Shown: one piece after another, positions 51,771 to 61,274 of the stretch
How positions within the stretch are numbered: position 1 is the stretch's first letter
Layout: every line of letters begins with the position of its first letter
Assembly: GCF_900172345.1 (NCBI RefSeq)
Contig: NZ_FWFY01000002.1
Coordinates: 248,001-312,000 of the forward strand
Source: Limimaricola soesokkakensis
Lineage (GTDB): Bacteria; Pseudomonadota; Alphaproteobacteria; Rhodobacterales; Rhodobacteraceae
DNA: 64,000 nt
Direction of reading: 5' to 3'
Notes under the pieces: generated by a model
Seen by the model: only the letters and a program-made list of their open reading frames with translations
Database searches by the model: none
What the model was told of the DNA's origin: nothing
Made by a program: the position numbers and the translations under genes

Positions 51771-53065
51771 AGCACGTAGCGCGACAGGTCGGTCGAACGC
51801 GACAGCTCGCCCAGATGCGCCTCGACGAAATCCTCGTCGACCTTGATCGTCTCGCCGGCCCGGTCGGGCGCGGTGAAGCTCAGCTCCTCGAACACCCGCT
51901 CCAGCACGGTATAGAGCCTGCGCGCGCCGATATTCTCGACCGAGCGGTTCACCTCTGCGGCGATCCGCGCCAGCGCCGCGATGCCGCCTTCGGTGAACTC
52001 GACCGTCACCTCTTCGGTGCCCATCAGCGCCGCGTATTGCCGGGTCAGCGCGTTGTCGGTCTCGGTCAGGATGCGCACGAAATCCTCTTCGGTCAGGGCG
52101 CGCAGTTCGACCCGGATCGGCAGACGGCCCTGAAGCTCGGGCAGCAGGTCCGAGGGCTTGGCCACGTGGAACGCGCCAGAGGCGATGAACAGGATGTGGT
52201 CGGTGCGGATCGGACCGTGCTTGGTCGAGACGGTGGTGCCCTCGATCAGCGGCAGCAGGTCGCGCTGCACGCCCTCGCGGCTGACATCGGCGCCGCGCGC
52301 ATCTGCCTTGGCGCAGACCTTGTCGATCTCGTCGAGAAACACGATGCCGTTCTGCTCCACGTTCTCGACCGCGGCCTTGGTCACGGTCTCGTCGTCCAAA
52401 AGCTTGTCGGCCTCGTCGGCGATCAGCAACTCGTAGCTCTCGGCCACGGTGACGCGCTTCTTCACCTTGCGGCCGCCCATCGCCTTGCCGAAGAGATCGC
52501 CGAGATTCATCATGCCGCCGGGCTGGCCCGGAACGTCGAAGCCCTGCATCGGGTTGGAGCTGTCGGTCACCTCGATCTCGATCATCGTGGTGTCGAGTTC
52601 GCCGCTCTTGAGCTTGCGGCGGAACATCTCGCGGGTCTGATCGCGGGCATCGGTGCCGGCGATCGCCGTGATCACGCGGTTCTCGGCGGCCTCATGCGCC
52701 TTGGATTTCACGTCCTCGCGCATCTGCTCGCGGGTCTGGAAGATCGCGGCCTCCACAAGATCGCGGATGATCTGCTCCACGTCGCGACCGACATAGCCCA
52801 CCTCGGTGAACTTCGTCGCCTCGACCTTGAGGAACGGCGCATGCGCGAGCTTGGCAAGACGGCGCGAGATCTCGGTCTTGCCGACGCCGGTGGGGCCGAT
52901 CATCAGGATGTTCTTCGGGTACACCTCGTCGCGCAGATCCGAAGAGAGCTGCTTGCGCCGCCAGCGCGAGCGCAACGCCACGGCCACGGCGCGCTTGGCC
53001 TCCTTCTGGCCGATGATGAAGCGGTCGAGCTCGGAGACGATCTCGCGGGGGGTCAGGTCGGTCAT
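51767..53065 (-). CDS. hslU: ATP-dependent protease ATPase subunit HslU (ClpY)
   Basis: A 432-residue AAA+ unfoldase. Start [20 protein letters not shown] (other in-frame ATG 9 codons earlier). Walker [21 protein letters not shown], pore segment [16 protein letters not shown], Walker [21 protein letters not shown] and the sensor region follow. It feeds proteins into HslV. It lies 66 bases downstream of hslV, with two perfect palindromes between. Confidence 0.97.
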   Translation of the reverse strand: MTDLTPREIVSELDRFIIGQKEAKRAVAVALRSRWRRKQLSSDLRDEVYPKNILMIGPTGVGKTEISRRLAKLAHAPFLKVEATKFTEVGYVGRDVEQIIRDLVEAAIFQTREQMREDVKSKAHEAAENRVITAIAGTDARDQTREMFRRKLKSGELDTTMIEIEVTDSSNPMQGFDVPGQPGGMMNLGDLFGKAMGGRKVKKRVTVAESYELLIADEADKLLDDETVTKAAVENVEQNGIVFLDEIDKVCAKADARGADVSREGVQRDLLPLIEGTTVSTKHGPIRTDHILFIASGAFHVAKPSDLLPELQGRLPIRVELRALTEEDFVRILTETDNALTRQYAALMGTEEVTVEFTEGGIAALARIAAEVNRSVENIGARRLYTVLERVFEELSFTAPDRAGETIKVDEDFVEAHLGELSRSTDLSRYVL

Positions 53066-53090
53066 GGGATTCCTCGTCGGATGAGGGGCC

Positions 53091-53110
53091 AAGATCCTTC
53101 GAAGGATCTT
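53091..53110. repeat. Perfect 20-bp palindrome 1 between hslV and hslU
   Basis: AAGATCCTTCGAAGGATCTT, its own reverse complement, centred on TTCGAA. It lies 25 bases before the hslU start and 3 bases from palindrome 2. Confidence 0.9.
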
Positions 53111-53113
53111 GCC

Positions 53114-53133
53114 AAATTTCTTCGAAGAAATTT
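53114..53133. repeat. Perfect 20-bp palindrome 2, overlapping the hslV stop
   Basis: AAATTTCTTCGAAGAAATTT, its own reverse complement, also centred on TTCGAA. Its last two bases belong to the hslV stop codon. Confidence 0.9.
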
Positions 53134-53689
53134 ACGCGCTCAGCGTCTCAACGGTGAGCTTGCCATTGGTGTAGACGCAGATGTCGGCGGCGATCGCCAT
53201 GGCGCGCCGCGCCACCTCCTCGGCGTCGAGATCGGTCTCCATCATCGCCCGGCCCGCGGCTAGGGCGTAATTGCCGCCCGAGCCGATCGCGGTGACGTCA
53301 TGCTCAGGCTCCAGAACGTCGCCGGCGCCGGTGATCACCAGCAGATCCTTGCCGTCCGAGACGATCAGCATCGCTTCGAGCTTTTGCAGGTACTTGTCGG
53401 TGCGCCAGTCCTTGGCAAGTTCGACCGAGGCCCGCGCCAACTGGCCCGGCGTCGCCTCGAGCTTCTTCTCCAGCCGCTCTAGCAGGGTGAAGGCGTCGGC
53501 CGTCGACCCGGCGAAGCCGGCGATGACCTCGTAGCCGCCGGGGGAGAGCCTGCGCACCTTGCGCGCGGTGCCCTTGATCACGGTCTGGCCGAGGCTCACC
53601 TGGCCGTCGCCCGCGATCACCACCTTGCCGCCCTTGCGCACGCCGATGATGGTTGTGCCATGCCAGCCGGGGAAGTCGTCGCTCATCAT
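53132..53689 (-). CDS. hslV: ATP-dependent protease proteolytic subunit HslV (ClpQ)
   Basis: A 185-residue proteasome-like threonine protease. The segment [20 protein letters not shown] holds the catalytic N-terminal Thr (Thr12 of the precursor) exposed after removal of an 11-residue propeptide; E. coli HslV has only Met removed. Later motifs [20 protein letters not shown] and [19 protein letters not shown] are typical. It partners HslU for heat-shock proteolysis. hslV lies upstream of hslU in one operon. Confidence 0.96.
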   Translation of the reverse strand: MMSDDFPGWHGTTIIGVRKGGKVVIAGDGQVSLGQTVIKGTARKVRRLSPGGYEVIAGFAGSTADAFTLLERLEKKLEATPGQLARASVELAKDWRTDKYLQKLEAMLIVSDGKDLLVITGAGDVLEPEHDVTAIGSGGNYALAAGRAMMETDLDAEEVARRAMAIAADICVYTNGKLTVETLSA

Positions 53690-53822
53690 GCCTCCAGTCG
53701 GGCGCGGGGCGAACCGCGCGCCATGCGTATTTGTCGAAAGATGAAGGGGAAGGCCCCTTCACCGTTCGGGCCGATATGGGGGCCGGGGGCCGGAAGGGCA
53801 AGTTTGCCCCGGATCAGAGACG

Positions 53823-53846
53823 AAAAAGGCGCCCGTAGGCGCCTTT
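53823..53846 (-). terminator. Intrinsic terminator of trxA
   Basis: On the minus strand AAAGGCGCC, loop TACG, GGCGCCTTT with a T-tract at its end. It lies 22 bases after the trxA stop and would also fold on the other strand. Confidence 0.8.
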
Positions 53847-53867
53847 GGTCGTCCAGTGAAAGGAGGA

Positions 53868-54188
53868 TCAGATCGACTCGTCGATCCAGCCCTTCAGCGC
53901 CGCCTTGGGGGCGGCGCCGGCGCGGTTCGAGACGATCTCGCCATCCTTGAACAGGAACAGCGCCGGGATGCCGCGCACGCCGAGCTGCGCCGGGGAGTTC
54001 GGGTTCTCGTCTACGTTGACCTTTACGATCTTCACGCGGCCCTGGTACTCGTCCGACAGCTCCTCGAGGGCCGGGCCGATCGTTTTGCAGGGGCCGCACC
54101 ACTCGGCCCAGAAATCCACCACGACGGGGACATCGGACTGGCGCACTTCGGCGTCGAAATTCGCGTCATTGACTGCAACGGTGGCCAT
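53868..54188 (-). CDS. trxA: Thioredoxin
   Basis: A 106-residue redox protein with active site W30-C31-G32-P33-C34 in [19 protein letters not shown] and the cis-Pro loop [15 protein letters not shown]. It keeps cytosolic proteins reduced and serves reductases. It lies 57 bases downstream of addA on the same strand and is closed by an intrinsic terminator, so it can be the last gene of the tsaE-to-trxA run. Confidence 0.97.
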   Translation of the reverse strand: MATVAVNDANFDAEVRQSDVPVVVDFWAEWCGPCKTIGPALEELSDEYQGRVKIVKVNVDENPNSPAQLGVRGIPALFLFKDGEIVSNRAGAAPKAALKGWIDESI

Positions 54189-54245
54189 CGGGCTCTCCTT
54201 GGGTCTCGGTTTGGGTGAGAGACGTAAGGATGCGGGGTAGGCGCG

Positions 54246-57200
54246 TCAATGGGCGGCCCGGCGCAAGGCCGCCATGACGAGATCATGGGGCAGGGGCATC
54301 AGCCGCGCCGTTGCGGTCCACAGGATCGCCGTCTCGACCCGCCGGTCGGGCCAGAGCCGCGCCAGCATTGCCGCATAGGCTCCCATCTGCCGCAGGATGC
54401 CCTCCGGCGTGTCCTCGGGCCCCTCCGGCGCGATGCGGTTGGTCTTGAAATCGATGGCGAGCACGCGGTCCTCCTCGATCAACAACCGGTCGATCGCGCC
54501 GTGCAGCCGCCGCCCGCCCAGCTGCGGCAGATCGGCGGTGATCGCGGCCTCGGCCAGCGTGCCGGGGGCAAAGACCGGCTCCAGCCCCGGGGCCGAGACC
54601 AGCGCCAGTGCATCGGCGAGCAGGCTCTCGGTCTCGCCAGCCTCGGCCGCCTCCTCGGCATTGTCGAGCAGGCGGCGCCCTTGAGCTTCCCGGCTGGTTT
54701 CGGGCAGTGCGGGCAGGTGTTCGAGCAGCAGGTGCATCAGCGTGCCGCGCGCCCGCGCGACCTCGCCCTCGTCGGGGTCGCTGTCGCCTGGCAGCACCTT
54801 GGCGCCGCCGAGATCCGACGGGCTGAGGATCGGCGTGGCCTCCTCAGGCATGGTGACGGCCGGGTAGACCGGGGCCGGGGGCAGGGCGATCGCCGCCGCG
54901 CGGGGCGGCAGCAGATCGCCGCAGGCCCAGTCGAGATGCACAAAGCGCCGCCCCTCGCCGCCCGGCATCGGCGCGGCAGCGGCGCCGAGCCGGTCCAGAC
55001 CCTCGGCCACCGTGGCGTGCCAGCTCTGGCCCGCCTCGCCGGTATCGCCGGCGGCGCAGAGGATGAGCCAGCTTTCGGCCCGGGTCATCGCCACGTAGAG
55101 AAGCCGCCGCCGCTCGCGCTCCTGCGCGTCGATCAGCCCCTCGCGCAATTCCTGCATCGGCGGCGGCATCTCGGCCGCGGCGCCGGCCCAGAGCTGCGCC
55201 CCGCCCGCGTCATAGAGCCGGTCGCGCAGCCGTACGTCGCGCTTGGCGGTATCGGGCAGGATCACGATCGGCGCCTCGAGACCCTTGGCGCCATGCACCG
55301 ACATCACCCTGAGCCGGTCGCCTGCGGATTCCGCCTGCCGCTTGATCTCCAGATCATCGGTCTCGAGCCATTCGAGGAAGCCGGTGAGCCCCGGCACCTC
55401 GGACTGCTCGTAGGACAGCGCCTGACTGAGCAGCGCGTCGATCCCGTCCTCGGCCTCGGGCCCAAGCCGGGCCAGAAGCTTGCGGCGGCCATCGTGGCGC
55501 AGCAGCAGCCGATTGATCAGGTCGTAGGGGCGCAGGTAATCGGCCTGGCGCCGCATGTCGTCGAGCACGCCCATGGTTTCGGGAAACGCCTCGCGCCGGT
55601 CGCGCAGCTGTGGCCAGAGATGGCCGGGGCGGCCCTGCGCGAGGCGATAGAGGTCGTTCTCGCTCCAACCCAGCAGCGGCGAGCGCAGCGCGCAGGCAAG
55701 CGACAGGTCGTCCTCCGGCAGCGCCAGAAAGCGCAGCACCGCCGCGATGTCCTTGACCGCCAGCTCGCCGCCGATCCGCAGCCGGTCGGCCCCGGCGACG
55801 TTGAGCCCGGCCGCCTTGCAGGCGCGGATGATCTCGGAGAACAGTGCCGAGCGCCGCTGCACGAGGATCAGCACGTCGCCCTCGCTGACGGGGCGGCGAT
55901 CATAGACGCCGGAATGCCCGCGCTCGACCGGGATCGTCTCCTCGGCCTTCATGCGGACGATCTCCTCGGCGATGCGCCGGGCCAGCTCGACCGAGGGGGC
56001 GGTCTCGCCGGGTCGGTCCACCGGGTCGGTCCAGTCGGCCTCCTCGGCTTCGGTCGCGGGCTTTTCGACCGTGGGCCACAGATCCACGCGGCCCGGCATC
56101 GCGGATTTGAACGCCCGGTGCGGCACCTCGACGCCGAGCCCCTCGCGATGCGGGCCCACGAAGGTCGCATCCACCGCCCGCAGCACCGCCTCGGAGGAGC
56201 GGAAGCTGTGCTCCAGATCGAGCCGGTTCAGACCCGCGCCCGCCGCCTCGAGCCGCTCCGCGAAATGCTGCTGCATCCGGTCGAAGCCCTCGGGATCGGC
56301 CCCCTGGAAGGAGTAGATCGACTGCTTCTTGTCGCCGACGACGAAGATCGTGCGGTTGCGGTCGGGCTGCGCACCCTCTCCGGCAGCGAATTCCTGCGCC
56401 AGCCGCTCGATCACCGCCCATTGCGCCGGGCTGGTGTCCTGCGCCTCGTCCACGAGGATGTGGTCGATGCCGCCATCGAGCCGGAACAACACCCATTGCG
56501 CCACCGCCGGGTCGGTCAGAAGCTTGCGCGCCTTGCCGATCAGATCGTCGAAATCGAGCATGCCGCGCAAGAGCTTGCGCCGCTCATAGGCGGGCACGAA
56601 GGCGCGGGCGAAGGCGTCGAGATGGCGGGTCTTTTCCAGCGCCACCAGCGCCAAACGGGTGGCGCGGCCCTCCTCGATCCGGGCCATCAGATCGTCGAGC
56701 TGCTCGATCAGCGCCGGATCGCTCTCGCGCAGCTTCTTGGTGGGGAACTTGCCGATCTTGGCGCCGAAGGGAGCGGCGGCCTTGGCACCGAATAGGAACA
56801 GGCCCTCCAGCAGGTCGAGCAGCGCCGGGCCGGGGGCGGCCCTCAGATCGACTGCGTCGAGCCTGTCGGCGGCCTTCTGATCGGTTACAGTGCCCTTGCG
56901 CAGCAGCAGCCTGAGCGCGCCCAGCAGTTCGAAATCATCCGGCTCCAGGCAGACATCGTAGAACCGCTCGAGCGTCAGCCCGGCGGGGACGTCGAAATAG
57001 CGCGCCAAGGCGGCCTCGTCCGGGGCGTCGAGAAAGGTCTCGCGCCGCGCCGTGATCTCCGACAGGAGCGCGTCGAAATCGCCTTCGGGCGCCTGCAGCG
57101 CCAGCGCGTCCACGAGCGCCCGTTCGGGCCCCGAGGCCATGGCGTCGACCACCTCGGCGCGCAGAAGCTGCGCGGTGCGGTCCTCCATCTCGGTGAATTG

Positions 57201-57617
57201 CGGGCTGACCCCGGCTTCGAGCGGAAAGCGGCGCAGCAGACCCGCGCAGAAGGAGTGGATGGTCTGGATGCGCAAGCCCCCGGGCGTCTCGATCGCGCGG
57301 GCGAACAGCGTGCGGGCCGAGCGCAGCGAGATCGCCTGCGGCGTGCCGAGCCGCTCCAGCGCGTCCCTGAGCTCCGTGTCCTCCATCATCGCCCATTCGC
57401 CCAGGCGCCGGAACAGGCGGTTCTGCATCTCGGAGGCGGCGGCCTTGGTGTAGGTCAGGCACAGGATGTTCTGCGGGTCGGTGCCATCCAGGAGCAGCCG
57501 CGCCACCCGGTCGGTGAGCACGCGGGTCTTGCCCGATCCGGCATTGGCCGAGAGCCATGTCGAATTGGCCGGATCGGCGGCGCGGACCTGCCGCTCGGTC
57601 GCGTCGTCGCGGATCAT
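54246..57617 (-). CDS. addA: Double-strand break repair helicase-nuclease AddA
   Basis: A 1123-residue UvrD-like helicase with a C-terminal nuclease. Walker A LSANAGSGKTRVLTDRVARL at residues 22-41, Walker B VDEAQDTSPAQWAVIERLA, later helicase motifs, and the nuclease core VLAIDFKTNR near the C-terminus. With AddB it processes breaks for RecA, the alphaproteobacterial counterpart of RecBCD. ATG 57617 overlaps the addB stop by 4 bases; the longer frame adds 13 residues. Confidence 0.96.
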   Translation of the reverse strand: MIRDDATERQVRAADPANSTWLSANAGSGKTRVLTDRVARLLLDGTDPQNILCLTYTKAAASEMQNRLFRRLGEWAMMEDTELRDALERLGTPQAISLRSARTLFARAIETPGGLRIQTIHSFCAGLLRRFPLEAGVSPQFTEMEDRTAQLLRAEVVDAMASGPERALVDALALQAPEGDFDALLSEITARRETFLDAPDEAALARYFDVPAGLTLERFYDVCLEPDDFELLGALRLLLRKGTVTDQKAADRLDAVDLRAAPGPALLDLLEGLFLFGAKAAAPFGAKIGKFPTKKLRESDPALIEQLDDLMARIEEGRATRLALVALEKTRHLDAFARAFVPAYERRKLLRGMLDFDDLIGKARKLLTDPAVAQWVLFRLDGGIDHILVDEAQDTSPAQWAVIERLAQEFAAGEGAQPDRNRTIFVVGDKKQSIYSFQGADPEGFDRMQQHFAERLEAAGAGLNRLDLEHSFRSSEAVLRAVDATFVGPHREGLGVEVPHRAFKSAMPGRVDLWPTVEKPATEAEEADWTDPVDRPGETAPSVELARRIAEEIVRMKAEETIPVERGHSGVYDRRPVSEGDVLILVQRRSALFSEIIRACKAAGLNVAGADRLRIGGELAVKDIAAVLRFLALPEDDLSLACALRSPLLGWSENDLYRLAQGRPGHLWPQLRDRREAFPETMGVLDDMRRQADYLRPYDLINRLLLRHDGRRKLLARLGPEAEDGIDALLSQALSYEQSEVPGLTGFLEWLETDDLEIKRQAESAGDRLRVMSVHGAKGLEAPIVILPDTAKRDVRLRDRLYDAGGAQLWAGAAAEMPPPMQELREGLIDAQERERRRLLYVAMTRAESWLILCAAGDTGEAGQSWHATVAEGLDRLGAAAAPMPGGEGRRFVHLDWACGDLLPPRAAAIALPPAPVYPAVTMPEEATPILSPSDLGGAKVLPGDSDPDEGEVARARGTLMHLLLEHLPALPETSREAQGRRLLDNAEEAAEAGETESLLADALALVSAPGLEPVFAPGTLAEAAITADLPQLGGRRLHGAIDRLLIEEDRVLAIDFKTNRIAPEGPEDTPEGILRQMGAYAAMLARLWPDRRVETAILWTATARLMPLPHDLVMAALRRAAH

Positions 57618-60583
57618 CCGACATCCTCCCCTCGGGCCGTTTCGGAGAAGTCCCACTCGCCGAAGCGCGACAGGTGGTCGTAATCGCTGCGGTCCTTGTC
57701 GCTCATCATTGCCATGCGGGCCGAATAGCCGCGTCCGGGATCCTGCCAGCGTGCGATCAGATCGCGCAGCTGCGACCAGACGAGGTCCGGCGGGATCTCG
57801 TCGATGGGCGCGTCGACGGTAGTGCCCTGTCCGGCGAGGCCGATATAGGCCGCCCCCGCGACGCGGCCCGCCTCCACGTTCTTGAAGCCGCCGCGCTCGG
57901 CCATCGCCGCCTCCAGAAGCAGCTGCTTCTCGAAGATCTTCTGCTGCGGCACGCTGGGCGGCGCCCCGGTCTTGTAGTCATAGATCCTGAGTCCGTCCTC
58001 GCCGATGTCGATCCGGTCGGCCTGCGCGGTCAGGGTGAAGCCCAGATCCTCCATGCCGGACGAACCGTCGATTTCGAAATGACTTGGCGTGGCCAGCGCC
58101 TGCCGCTTGGCCTCGGTGCGCAGGAACCAGTCCGCGATCCGGGCGATCCGGGCGATCCAGAGCCGGCGCACGGTGGGCCATGGGCACTCCGCTTCGAGCA
58201 CCTGCTCGGTCACCGCCATCAGCCGCGCCTTGGCGCCCGGGTCGGTGGGGGCGATGCCGTCCCGCAGGAAGGTCTCGAACACCTTGTGCAGCACCGTGCC
58301 GCGCAGCGCCGCATCGGCGCTGGGCGTCAGCGGGTCGAGCGCACGCAGCCGCAGCACGTGGCGGGCATAGATCGTGTAGGGGTCGCGGATCAGGGTGCGG
58401 ATCGTCGTGACCGAAAGCCGGTCGGGCCGCGCCGCCACCGGCGGGCGCGGCGACGGGCGCGGCGCGGGCGGCACCCGGGCCTCGGGCACCGAGAGCGCGG
58501 TGGCGCGGGCGAGCCAGTCGGCGCCGCGCGCCCGCATCCCGGCCAGCGCCGCGCGGCCGCCCTGATCGGGCAGGCCCTCGAGCAGGTTGGTCAGCCGGTT
58601 GATCCAGCGCGAGGGCACGGTCTCGGCATCCGATGAACGGGTCGAGCGGGTGATCCAGACCTCGCGCACCGCCACCGCCTGTTGGTAGTCATGCGCCGAC
58701 AGGCCGATCCGCCGCTCGGGCAGCAGCAGCCCCGCCTGCGCCCGCATCTTGCGATTGAGCCATGGATCTGCGGGCGGGGCCTCGGGCCACGACCCCTCGT
58801 TCATCGAGGCGAGGATGGTCAGATCGGCGCCCTGCACCCGCGCCTCGAGCGTGCCGCGGATCAGCACCTGCGGATGACCGATATCAGGGTTGCGCACCTC
58901 GACCCGGCGCAGAACGCCAAGGAACAGCGAGCGGTAGTCGCGCGTGCCCATCTCGCCCGCTGCCTCGGCGTGTTCGGCAAGCCCCTCGCAGGCCTGCCGC
59001 GCGGCGCGTCCCGCCGCTTCGTCCCAGAGCCCGCCGCTGCCCTCGGCACCGGGGCCGGAGGCGAGGCATTCGGCCAGCTTCAGATGGCAATCCAGATGCT
59101 TGGCGAGCGGCCGGTCGCCCGCCTCGGGCACGAGGCCCAGCGCCTCGCAGAGCCAGTCGGCCCAGACCATGCGGCCGGTGTCGCGCTCGCCCGTCTTCTC
59201 GGCCCAGCGCCTGAGCAGAGCAGCCTCGGGATAGGCCGCGCCCTCGCGGCGCAGTGCCAGCTCCAGTTCTCGGGTACGCAGCAGGTGCGGGCCGCGATCC
59301 TGTCCCGAATGGCAAAGCGGGTGCTTGAGCAGCGACAGGATCGCTGAAGGGCCGGGCCGTTCGCCCATGATCTCGGACACCAGCCGCAGGAACCGTCCCG
59401 GCGGGGTCAGCGGCAGCGGTACGCCGGCGCTGTCATCGGCCACGAGATCCCAGCGGTCGAGCGCTGCCGAAACCTGCCGCGTCAGCATCCGGTCGGGGGT
59501 GACCAGCGCCACGGTCTTGCCCTCGTCCACGGCGGCGCGCATCCGCAGCGCGATGGTCTCGGCCTCCATCCGGGGCGACGGCGCTTCGAGCAGCGTCAGC
59601 CCTTCGGTGGCGGGGCCGAGATCGCCCAAGTCCGGCCCCTCGTCGCGCCACTGGTCGGTGACCGGCGCGGGGCGCAGAGACAGCGAGACCAGCCGGTTGC
59701 GTTCGGGCGAGGGGGCGGGCGTGTCGTGCCACAGCCGCAGATCGCCGGCCTCCATCTCGAGCATCCGCAGGATCCGGCGAAACCGGAACTGCGGGTGGTC
59801 CTCGGCGGCGAGCGCCTCGTCGAGCCGCTCCCACACCTCCTGCGGCTGGTCCATGTCGACGCCGGGCAGCACCACCGCACCTTGCGCCTGCCGCGCCACC
59901 GCCTGCAAAAGCAGCGCCGTCGCCCCGCGCGATCCGGTGGAGCCCGCGACGATCACCGGGTCGGTGGGGGGCTCCTCGGCCCATCTCTCGATCAGCCGCT
60001 CCACCGCCATGCGCTGGCGCGCCTCGCGGTCCGGGGCGGCGTCCGGGCCGAACCAGACGTTGACGATGTTGAGGAATTGCAGCGAGCGGGCCCAGTGGCC
60101 CGAGAGGTCGGTCACGTCGAGACCGGCGATGTCGTCGGGCGACACCCCCTCGCCCTGCATCTCGTCCATCAGACCCGCGAGGCTATCGGAAAGGTCGTAG
60201 AGCGCTGCACGGGGCGCGAGATCGGGCTGCGCCTCGATCAGCCGCGACACGAGCTGCGTCAGCTCCAGCCTGCGGCGCAGCCCGTTGACCGGCAGCGGCA
60301 GCTCCGGCCCCATCGGGTCGAGCGCCAGATCGGTGATCAGCCGCAGCCGCGGCAGCAGCGTCGCCGGGCCCTGATCGAAGATGTCGCGCACCCGGCGGCG
60401 CATCCGGTTGGTGCCCAGATAGACGGTGACCCGGGCCATGGCCTCGGGGCCCTTGTCGCCGAAGCGCGCGCGCAGACCCGCGACGAGGCCTTCGGCGAAA
60501 TCGACGCCGCAGGGCAGGGCGTAGAGATGGGTGGGGCCGGTATCCGAGAAGGGCCCGGCGTCGCGAAAGCTCTCAGACGGCAT
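57614..60583 (-). CDS. addB: Double-strand break repair protein AddB
   Basis: A 989-residue AddB. The nuclease motif LRIYDYKTG lies near the C-terminus. I see no Walker A near the N-terminus (HLYALPCGVDFAEGLVAGLR), and no cysteine cluster around the nuclease domain, so the 4Fe-4S cluster of B. subtilis AddB is absent, as usual for alphaproteobacterial AddB. I use ATG 60583 (MPSESFRDAGPFSDTGP), which overlaps the end of the upstream gene by 11 bases; a longer frame adds 28 residues. Confidence 0.93.
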   Translation of the reverse strand: MPSESFRDAGPFSDTGPTHLYALPCGVDFAEGLVAGLRARFGDKGPEAMARVTVYLGTNRMRRRVRDIFDQGPATLLPRLRLITDLALDPMGPELPLPVNGLRRRLELTQLVSRLIEAQPDLAPRAALYDLSDSLAGLMDEMQGEGVSPDDIAGLDVTDLSGHWARSLQFLNIVNVWFGPDAAPDREARQRMAVERLIERWAEEPPTDPVIVAGSTGSRGATALLLQAVARQAQGAVVLPGVDMDQPQEVWERLDEALAAEDHPQFRFRRILRMLEMEAGDLRLWHDTPAPSPERNRLVSLSLRPAPVTDQWRDEGPDLGDLGPATEGLTLLEAPSPRMEAETIALRMRAAVDEGKTVALVTPDRMLTRQVSAALDRWDLVADDSAGVPLPLTPPGRFLRLVSEIMGERPGPSAILSLLKHPLCHSGQDRGPHLLRTRELELALRREGAAYPEAALLRRWAEKTGERDTGRMVWADWLCEALGLVPEAGDRPLAKHLDCHLKLAECLASGPGAEGSGGLWDEAAGRAARQACEGLAEHAEAAGEMGTRDYRSLFLGVLRRVEVRNPDIGHPQVLIRGTLEARVQGADLTILASMNEGSWPEAPPADPWLNRKMRAQAGLLLPERRIGLSAHDYQQAVAVREVWITRSTRSSDAETVPSRWINRLTNLLEGLPDQGGRAALAGMRARGADWLARATALSVPEARVPPAPRPSPRPPVAARPDRLSVTTIRTLIRDPYTIYARHVLRLRALDPLTPSADAALRGTVLHKVFETFLRDGIAPTDPGAKARLMAVTEQVLEAECPWPTVRRLWIARIARIADWFLRTEAKRQALATPSHFEIDGSSGMEDLGFTLTAQADRIDIGEDGLRIYDYKTGAPPSVPQQKIFEKQLLLEAAMAERGGFKNVEAGRVAGAAYIGLAGQGTTVDAPIDEIPPDLVWSQLRDLIARWQDPGRGYSARMAMMSDKDRSDYDHLSRFGEWDFSETARGEDVG

Positions 60584-61274
60584 GTGTACCTTGCAGCATC
60601 TCTTCGGCCAGGGGGATGCAGTCGGGGCGGCCGACATCGCACCAGCGCCCGTCATGCACCACGCCAAAGAGCCTGCCCCGCGCCGCGATCTCGTTCCACA
60701 GAAGGTTCAGCGAGAAAGCGTCTTCGGGTATCGCGTCGAGCCCGTCCGGCACGATGATCTGCGCGCCCGAATAGACATGGCCCGGCCCGCGCGACAGCCG
60801 CCCCTCGGCATCGACGAGGAAATCGCCCTGCCCCGTATGGCCCAGCGCGTTCTCGCGCGGGAGCAGCAGCAACAGCGCCTCCATGCGCGACGGGTCCCAT
60901 GCGCGTTTGAGCGCGGTGAGCGGGTTCGGCCCGGACCAGATCGCGTCGGAATTGAGCGTGTACACCGGCCCCGGCCCGAGCAGCGGCCGCGCCTTTCTCA
61001 GGCCGCCCCCGGTCTCCAGCAGCTTGTCGGTCTCGTCCGACAGGATCACGTCGCGGCCCTGAAGATGCTCGCGCAGCACCTCGCCCCGGTGATGCAGGTT
61101 GACGACGCGCCTGAGCGGCATCAGCGGTACGGTCAAATCGAGCGCGTGGTCGATCAGCGGCCGCCCCCCGACCTCGACCATCGGCTTGGGCCGGTGGGCC
61201 GTGAGCGGCCCCATGCGGCGGCCGAGCCCGGCAGCAAAGATCATGATGGCGCTGGGCGTCCCTTGGGTCGTCAT
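60573..61274 (-). CDS. Nucleotidyltransferase, N-acetylmuramate-1-phosphate uridylyltransferase-like (MurU)
   Basis: A 233-residue sugar-phosphate nucleotidyltransferase: SAIMIFAAGLGRRMGPLTAH is the nucleotide-binding loop and HRPKPMVEVGGRPLIDHAL the signature. MurU makes UDP-MurNAc directly from MurNAc-1-phosphate in cell-wall recycling. The identity is supported by the adjacent AmgK-like kinase (overlap 4 bases), which supplies this substrate. ATG 61274 was chosen because it overlaps that stop. Confidence 0.85.
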   Translation of the reverse strand: MTTQGTPSAIMIFAAGLGRRMGPLTAHRPKPMVEVGGRPLIDHALDLTVPLMPLRRVVNLHHRGEVLREHLQGRDVILSDETDKLLETGGGLRKARPLLGPGPVYTLNSDAIWSGPNPLTALKRAWDPSRMEALLLLLPRENALGHTGQGDFLVDAEGRLSRGPGHVYSGAQIIVPDGLDAIPEDAFSLNLLWNEIAARGRLFGVVHDGRWCDVGRPDCIPLAEEMLQGTHAV

